From contig JAJPHS010000036.1 in NCBI GenBank assembly GCA_021325175.1, forward strand, positions 1 through 64,000: a DNA stretch of 64,000 nt. Direction: 5' to 3'. Source of the DNA: Terriglobia bacterium (GTDB lineage Bacteria > Acidobacteriota > Terriglobia > Bryobacterales > Bryobacteraceae). The notes under the pieces are model-generated. The model saw only the letters and a program-made list of their open reading frames with translations, had not been told where the DNA came from and did no database searches. Within the stretch, counting starts at the first letter, position 1. Each line of letters opens with the position of its first letter. The position numbers were made by a program, and so were the translations under genes. Shown piece after piece: positions 59,548 to 64,000 of the stretch.

Positions 59548-60407
59548 CGCTGCTCGCCCTCGTGAGCATGGCGCTTGCCGGCTGCGGCTCGTCCCCGAAA
59601 ACGATCGTCGTCGGATCCAAAAATTTCACCGAGCAGGTGGTGCTCGGCGAAATCATCGCACAGCACCTGGAGCATCGCCTGGGACGTCCGGTGCGGCGCC
59701 AGCTCAACCTGGGCGGCACGCTGCTCACCTATCAGGCGCTTTTGAATGGGCAGATCAGTCTTTATCCGGAATACACCGGCACCATCGAAGCCGAAATTTT
59801 GAAAGAGCCGCCGTCGCCGGATTCCGCGCAGGTTTTTGAGCGATCGCGCCTGGAGATGGCCCGGCGGGAACAGCTTGATCTGCTGCCGTCGCTCGGCTTC
59901 GACAATTCCTTCGCGATGGTGGTTCGCGGCGAGGACGCGCGCAGGGAAAAAATCTCGACGTTAAGCCAAGCCGCCGGGGTGAAGCACGGCTGGAAGCTGG
60001 GCATGGGCTACGAGTTCGCCTCGCGCATCGACGGAATGCCCGCGCTCAACAAGTATCATCTGCCGATGTCCGCGCCGCCGCGCAGCATGGATCTGGGTCT
60101 GGTGTACAAGGCGCTTTCCGATGGCCAGGTCACCATGATCGCGGCCAACGCCACCGACGGCCAGCTCGCGCGTCATGACTGGACCGTGCTCGCCGACGAT
60201 CAGCATGCGTTCGGATCGTATCAGGCATGTATTCTCGCGCGGCAGGACGTGGAAGCAGCCGAGCCGCGCCTCAAGCCCGCGCTTCTCGAACTATCCGGAA
60301 AACTCAGCAGCGAGACCATGCGCAAGCTCAACGCCGCCGTCGATGTCGATCATCGCCCGGCGGCGCAAGTCGCCGCGGAATTTTTGGCGCAGTCCGGCTT
60401 GAAGTGA
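59520..60407 (+). CDS. Osmoprotectant-binding lipoprotein (OpuBC/OsmF-like)
   Basis: The 295-residue product starts at ATG 59520 after GGAGGCTTAGG and has a lipoprotein signal (LALVSMALAGCGSS; lipobox LAGC). The mature chain, KTIVVGSKNFTEQVVLGEI, QLNLGGTLLTYQALLNGQIS, LYPEYTGTIEAEILKEPP, DLGLVYKALSDGQVTMIAANATDGQL, is characteristic of the glycine-betaine/carnitine/choline-binding family (OpuAC-like, EYTGT). The aromatic binding cage cannot be judged by eye. Co-translated with the permease (28-base overlap), it presents substrate to it. The gene is followed by a strong hairpin. Confidence 0.93.
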   Translation: MGRKEICGLTLLALVSMALAGCGSSPKTIVVGSKNFTEQVVLGEIIAQHLEHRLGRPVRRQLNLGGTLLTYQALLNGQISLYPEYTGTIEAEILKEPPSPDSAQVFERSRLEMARREQLDLLPSLGFDNSFAMVVRGEDARREKISTLSQAAGVKHGWKLGMGYEFASRIDGMPALNKYHLPMSAPPRSMDLGLVYKALSDGQVTMIAANATDGQLARHDWTVLADDQHAFGSYQACILARQDVEAAEPRLKPALLELSGKLSSETMRKLNAAVDVDHRPAAQVAAEFLAQSGLK

Positions 60408-60522
60408 ATACTGCGCGACCCCTTCGCGGTTACAACTCCGCGACAAAAAGAATTCGAAAAAAATTTCAAAATTGGAACAAACGCGCAAGGGTCTACGTCC
60501 GTCTATATAACTAAAGCAGCTA

Positions 60523-60580
60523 GCCTCCGTGCGGACCCTTTCCCCAACAACAAACCCCCGCACGGAGGCCCCTTTTTTCT
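60523..60580 (+). terminator. Strong rho-independent terminator
   Basis: A perfect 12-base inverted repeat GCCTCCGTGCGG (60523-60534) and CCGCACGGAGGC (60558-60569) with a 23-base loop is followed by CCTTTTTTCTT, a typical T tract. It lies 115 bases beyond the osmoprotectant-binding gene. A TATATA at 60504-60509 just upstream could make it a short transcript, but a terminator is simpler. Confidence 0.8.
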
Positions 60581-60647
60581 TGACTAAAGTCTACTCTTAA
60601 TTCCGGAACCGGTCAATACGGACACCGCCCTGTCCGCATCCGCACAC

Positions 60648-61820
60648 TCAGGCGCGAGCTGTCTCTTTGTTTCGAATCGCAAGCTCGCTGTAGATCTGCT
60701 GAACAGCGTTAACCCCGTCGCCGAGATTCACTGGAAAACCCTGGGCCTGCAAGATTAGCTCGAGCTCGGCAACGATCGCGAACAGATCCGGAAAATCGAA
60801 ATAGCCCAAATGGCCAATGCGAAAAATGCGGCCCTTCAACGCTCCCGGACCGTTGGCGATCACCGAACCGAAACGGTTTCGAAACTCTTTTACGATCACG
60901 CCCGAATCCATTCCATCCGGCGCTTTGATCGCAGTCACGGCGGCGCCCGGATTTTCGGCCGCGAAAAGTTCCAGACCCATCGCAGCGCAGGCGGCGCGCA
61001 TGGCGCGCGCAAGCTGCTGAGCATTGTCCACAAGCCGCGCCATCCCGAGCGTCTTTATATACTTGAGCGCTTCGGCGAAAGCCAGCAACAGCGCAATCGC
61101 CGGCGTCCAGCTCGATTCGCCGATCGCCGCCATCTTGCGTTCTCTCTTCAGATTGAAGTAATAGCGCGGCAGCGCGGCAGTCTCCATCGCCGCCCAGGCC
61201 TTTTCGCTGATGGAGAGAAACGCGATGCCGGGCGGCGCCATGAACGATTTTTGCGATCCGCCAATGACGATGTCGAGGCCCCAGTCGTCGATTGAGAGCG
61301 GCATCGTCCCCAATCCGGTGATCGCGTCCACGATGAAGAGGGCGCCCGTCTCTTTTACCGCGAGCCCCATGGACCGCACGTCGTGCGCCACGCCGGTCGA
61401 GCTTTCGGTCGCCTGCACCAATACTCCTTTTGTATCGGGATTGGCGGCCAGCGCTTTTTCCACCGCCTCCGGCGCGACGGCTTTGCCGTAGGGTTCCTCA
61501 AGGATTGTGACATTCAATCCGTAGGCTCGCGCGATTTCGGTCCAGCGCTCGCCAAACCGCCCGGCGGAACAGACGATCACGCGATCACCCGGCGAAAAAC
61601 AGTTGGTCACCGAAGCTTCCATCGCTCCGGTGCCCGAGCACACCAGCACCAGCACGTCGTGGCGCGTGCCCATCACCTCTTTGAGGTCGCTCAGCAGTGT
61701 TTTGTAAATCTGGCGAAAATCCTCGGTGCGATGGTGTATCTCCGCGCCGAGCATCGCGTACAAAGCCTTGGGATAGAGCGGTGTGGGTCCAGGCGTAAGC
61801 AGGCGTTGTTTGCGAATCAT
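60648..61820 (-). CDS. Alanine-glyoxylate / serine-pyruvate-type aminotransferase (class V)
   Basis: A 390-residue PLP enzyme with LLTPGPTPLYPKALYAMLG, HHRTEDFRQIYKTLLSDLK, SGTGAMEASVTNCFSPGD, VQATESSTGVAHDVR, the PLP-binding Lys in GGSQKSFMAPPG and FRIGHLGYFDFPDLF. The family transfers amino groups between alanine, serine and glyoxylate or pyruvate; the precise pair is unclear. Photorespiratory-type serine-glyoxylate aminotransferases share this layout. Start ATG 61820; it is divergent from the YqeY gene with 33 bases between. Confidence 0.93.
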   Translation of the reverse strand: MIRKQRLLTPGPTPLYPKALYAMLGAEIHHRTEDFRQIYKTLLSDLKEVMGTRHDVLVLVCSGTGAMEASVTNCFSPGDRVIVCSAGRFGERWTEIARAYGLNVTILEEPYGKAVAPEAVEKALAANPDTKGVLVQATESSTGVAHDVRSMGLAVKETGALFIVDAITGLGTMPLSIDDWGLDIVIGGSQKSFMAPPGIAFLSISEKAWAAMETAALPRYYFNLKRERKMAAIGESSWTPAIALLLAFAEALKYIKTLGMARLVDNAQQLARAMRAACAAMGLELFAAENPGAAVTAIKAPDGMDSGVIVKEFRNRFGSVIANGPGALKGRIFRIGHLGYFDFPDLFAIVAELELILQAQGFPVNLGDGVNAVQQIYSELAIRNKETARA

Positions 61821-61853
61821 GAGGGCTTTCTTTCAAGGTAGACTATTTTTCAA

Positions 61854-62300
61854 ATGGCCCTCATCGATCAAGTGCAAAGCGACATGACCGCGGCAATGAA
61901 GAGCAGCGATCAGGCGCGGCTGGACGCGCTGCGAATGATCAAGGCGGCGCTAATGAAACATAAAGTGGATACGATGAAGCCGCTGGACCAGGCCGCGGAG
62001 CTTCAGATCCTGAATACGATCATCAAGCAGCGGCGGGAAGCCGCGGAGATGTTTCGCAAGGGGAATCGGCCGGAGCTGGCGGAAAAAGAAGAGAACGAAT
62101 TGAAGATCGTCGAATCCTACATGCCGGCCGCTCCATCGGAGGAGGAAATCGAGGCGGCGATCGCGTCGGCGATTTCCGAAACGGGCGTGACAAGCCTGAA
62201 ACAAATGGGCCTGGTGATGAAGGCCGCGCAAGCCAAGCTCGCGGGCAAAAGGTTGGATGGAAAAGCGCTGAGCGACCGCGTGCGGGCCAAGCTGAGCTGA
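61854..62300 (+). CDS. GatB/YqeY-domain protein
   Basis: The 148-residue product is a complete stand-alone YqeY domain: LIDQVQSDMTAAMKSSDQ, RLDALRMIKAALMKHKVD, RQAAE-like RREAAEMFRKGNRPELAEK, and AIASAISETGVTSLKQMGLV. The same domain is found at the C-terminus of GatB, where it contacts tRNA, so a tRNA-related role is likely. Its length fits the family. It is divergent from the aminotransferase and 68 bases upstream of the kinase-like gene. Confidence 0.94.
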   Translation: MALIDQVQSDMTAAMKSSDQARLDALRMIKAALMKHKVDTMKPLDQAAELQILNTIIKQRREAAEMFRKGNRPELAEKEENELKIVESYMPAAPSEEEIEAAIASAISETGVTSLKQMGLVMKAAQAKLAGKRLDGKALSDRVRAKLS

Positions 62301-62368
62301 TTCCGCCGGCGCCAATTCGCCCCCGCCGGTTGACTTGGCCTTCCGGCGCGGGATAACATTCCTCATCC

Positions 62369-63001
62369 ATGGTCCCTCCCGCGGCGGTCGCCTCTGCCGA
62401 TATTCTTCGCACCATGGCGCATGAGCTGCGGCAGCCGTTGAGCACAATCGAATCGATCGCGTACTATCTCGCGCTTGTCCTTCCCCCGGAGGACGAAAAA
62501 GTTCACCAGCATCTTGATCGTATCCAGCGGCTCGTCGAGCAGTCCAGTTGGATCGTAACCAGCGCGCAGCAACTCGCCGAGCCGGTGCGGATTTCCGTCC
62601 AGCCGGTTCGAATCGACCGTTTAGTGGAGGAAATCCTTGCGGAACGGTCCACGGCCGGCGACGCGGCGGAGACCGAGATTCAAAGCGGCCTGCCGGCGGT
62701 GAATCTGGATCCGGCAATGGCGCGCGCGCTGCTGATCAATCTGCTGACGCTGTTCCGCTGCATTGCCAAGCCCGGCTTTCCGCCCCAACTCACGCTTCGC
62801 GCCGACGACGTGGTGACGCTTGAACTCGCCACCGGCGCGATCGGCTACAAGTCGGAATCATCGCTCGGTCCCGGCGCGACGCTTAGCCTTGAAAGCGCGC
62901 GGCGCATGGTCGCGGCGCACGGCGGATCCATTGATCTGCGGATCGATCCCGGCGAGGGAGTACGCCTGCGCGTGCTGTTTGCCGGCGTGGTGTTACCATG
63001 A
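62369..63001 (+). CDS. Minimal histidine-kinase-like protein
   Basis: A 210-residue soluble protein with a HisKA-like segment MAHELRQPLSTIESIAYYL containing the H-box histidine (HELRQPL) and, after a variable stretch, a degenerate ATPase part (LDPAMARALLINLLTLFRCI, SSLGPGATLSLESARRMVAAHGGSIDLR). The N-box Asn and the G1 DxGxG box of true kinases are not seen; LGPGATLSLESARRMV resembles the G2/C-terminal end of HATPase domains. It may lack kinase activity or act as a phosphotransfer or sensor part. It has no adjacent response regulator. The next gene, trpC, follows by 12 bases, so they may be cotranscribed. Confidence 0.78.
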   Translation: MVPPAAVASADILRTMAHELRQPLSTIESIAYYLALVLPPEDEKVHQHLDRIQRLVEQSSWIVTSAQQLAEPVRISVQPVRIDRLVEEILAERSTAGDAAETEIQSGLPAVNLDPAMARALLINLLTLFRCIAKPGFPPQLTLRADDVVTLELATGAIGYKSESSLGPGATLSLESARRMVAAHGGSIDLRIDPGEGVRLRVLFAGVVLP

Positions 63002-63013
63002 AATTTTTCCCGC

Positions 63014-63790
63014 ATGGTCAAGGCGATTCCCGACATTCTGGCCCGAATTGTCGCCCGCAAGCGGGCCGAACTCGATCAGGCGCGCCCGCATCGCGCTGAG
63101 CTCGAAAAGCTCGCGCAATCGCGCCGTGATTTTCGCGATTTTCGCGCCGCGCTGCGGGCGAATCCCCCGGCCGTCATCGCCGAAATAAAGCAGGCGTCGC
63201 CGAGCAAAGGTTTTCTTACCGCCACCTTCGATCCCGCGTCAATCGCACGCGAATATGCCGCGGGCGGCGCGGCCGCGCTCAGCGTGCTCACCGACCGCGA
63301 TTTTTTTCACGGCAGCCTGGCGGATCTGCAAGCCGCGCGCAGCGCCGCGCCGGTCCCGGTGCTGCGAAAAGATTTCACCATCAACGAATTTCACGTCTTG
63401 GAAGCGGCCGCCAACGGCGCCGATGCGATTCTGCTGATCGCGGCGATTTTGGACCAGCGGGAAATGTGCCGCTTCCGCGAGCTCGCCGCCGAATTGGGAA
63501 TGGCCGCGCTTATCGAGGTGCACGAGGAAGCGGATCTCGCCGCCGCGCTCGCCTCCGGAGCGGAAATTGTCGGCGTCAACAATCGCAATCTGCATACGTT
63601 CGAAGTGACTCTGGACACTTCGCTGCGTCTGCTCGAAAAAATTCCAGCCGGTCTGGTCAAAGTGGCCGAAAGCGGCATTGAATCGCGCGAAGATGTGCGG
63701 CGCCTGGCCGGCTACGATGCATTTCTGGTGGGCGAGCATCTGATGAGATCGCCCGATCCCGCCGCCGCGCTGCGGGCGCTCCGCTCATGA
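63014..63790 (+). CDS. trpC: Indole-3-glycerol-phosphate synthase
   Basis: TrpC forms indole-3-glycerol phosphate in tryptophan synthesis. The 258-residue TIM-barrel has PDILARIVARKRAEL, VIAEIKQASPSKGFL (active-site Lys), SVLTDRDFFHGS, LRKDFTINEFHV (catalytic Lys), GADAILLIAAILD, GVNNRNLHTFEV and VAESGI. All the conserved lysines and glutamates of the family are visible. The TGA overlaps the trpF start by 4 bases, so both are coupled, as in a trp operon. The kinase-like gene upstream is not a normal trp member. Confidence 0.97.
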   Translation: MVKAIPDILARIVARKRAELDQARPHRAELEKLAQSRRDFRDFRAALRANPPAVIAEIKQASPSKGFLTATFDPASIAREYAAGGAAALSVLTDRDFFHGSLADLQAARSAAPVPVLRKDFTINEFHVLEAAANGADAILLIAAILDQREMCRFRELAAELGMAALIEVHEEADLAAALASGAEIVGVNNRNLHTFEVTLDTSLRLLEKIPAGLVKVAESGIESREDVRRLAGYDAFLVGEHLMRSPDPAAALRALRS

Positions 63791-64000
63791 TGGTGAAAAT
63801 TTGCGGGATCACGCGACGCCAAGACGCCGTTGCGGCGGCGGAAGCGGGAGCGTCCGCGCTCGGGTTTATTTTTTATTCGAAGAGTCCGCGGTACGTGACG
63901 CCAGAAAAGGCGCGCGAGATCGGTCAGGGGCTGAAACCGTGGAAAGTCGGCGTGTTCGTGGATGAACCGGCGGAATCGCTGGCCCGGATTATGGCGGAAG
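63787..64000 (+). CDS. trpF: Phosphoribosylanthranilate isomerase (partial, C-terminus off the window)
   Basis: The first 71 residues of TrpF are visible, starting at ATG 63787 (overlap ATGA with trpC; ATG 63790 is a possible alternative). KICGITRRQDAVAAAEAGAS includes the conserved catalytic Cys of TrpF, then GFIFYSKSPRYVTPEKA, and the chain runs off the window at VFVDEPAESLARIMAEE. It is the next tryptophan-synthesis step before TrpC. Coupled translation with trpC supports the assignment. Confidence 0.95.
   Translation, partial: MMVKICGITRRQDAVAAAEAGASALGFIFYSKSPRYVTPEKAREIGQGLKPWKVGVFVDEPAESLARIMAE

Noticed and set aside
1-64000. CRISPR arrays, prophage or integrative element
   Set aside because: No spaced repeats, integrase or phage structural gene was found; the only mobile signal is the IS scar near 49655-49994.

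Overview
The window is a GC-rich (roughly 60 %), densely packed bacterial chromosome segment, very probably from the Acidobacteriota and most likely the Bryobacterales / Solibacter-like branch. This is an inference from gene content and protein style: secreted beta-propeller and S9/S46 peptidases, DUF3106, an OprB-type porin, SpoIVB-like S55 peptidase, small basic proteins, many GTG/TTG starts and ATGA/GTGA couplings. The cell envelope is Gram-negative (TolC, porin, lipoprotein-type binding protein). I see no prophage, CRISPR array or intact transposon; the only mobile DNA is a decayed insertion-sequence end beside a tRNA-Gln gene.

Layout. 1-5000 (minus): a partial FAD oxidoreductase, then a tight operon thpR-plsY-gpsA-ECF sigma factor-zinc-finger anti-sigma-DUF3106-small protein, mixing phospholipid synthesis with an envelope-type regulator. 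5076-7269 (plus): secreted protein, 3-methyladenine glycosylase, zinc-ribbon rhomboid protease. 7271-11544 (minus): beta-propeller protein coupled to an S55 (SpoIVB-type) protease, and a cytochrome c'. 11591-12043 (plus): YkgJ cysteine-cluster protein. 12144-15859 (minus): BNR propeller, MoaD/ThiS-like protein, acyl-CoA carboxylase beta subunit and enoyl-CoA hydratase in one run. 16004-22443: DUF4091 protein, a gene remnant, S46 dipeptidyl-peptidase, bacillithiol-transferase-like DinB protein overlapping an ABC exporter. 22547-27333: truB, glmU, yvcK, a PHP phosphoesterase and a 52-residue zinc-ribbon-like protein.

27440-33264: large S9 peptidase, YoaK membrane protein, outer-membrane-sorting-like protein and a site-2 protease with CBS domains. 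33334-38568: the most unusual block, two very large proteins of the 2-hydroxyacyl-CoA dehydratase activase type (double ASKHA ATPase plus several cysteine-rich domains) whose substrate cannot be told from sequence. 38709-42515: second ABC exporter, YncE-like propeller, a 55-residue basic protein with a perfect ribosome binding site and an RRM RNA-binding protein. 42888-49255: truA, TolC, a double glyoxalase-fold protein, PolX and a NUDIX hydrolase. 49256-50077: gene-poor scar with an IS481-like remnant next to tRNA-Gln(CTG).

50113-54853: OprB-type porin lacking a normal start codon, LytTR response regulator, inositol-phosphate synthase and an epimerase. 54874-60407: degenerate GGDEF protein, CheW, an isopropylmalate/tartrate-type dehydrogenase, heavy-metal-binding-domain protein, a small membrane protein, and an osmoprotectant ABC permease plus binding lipoprotein with no ATPase in view, closed by a strong terminator. 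60648-64000: alanine-glyoxylate-type aminotransferase, YqeY-domain protein, a minimal histidine-kinase-like protein, trpC and the start of trpF.

All functional calls rest on reading motifs by eye; no database search was possible.
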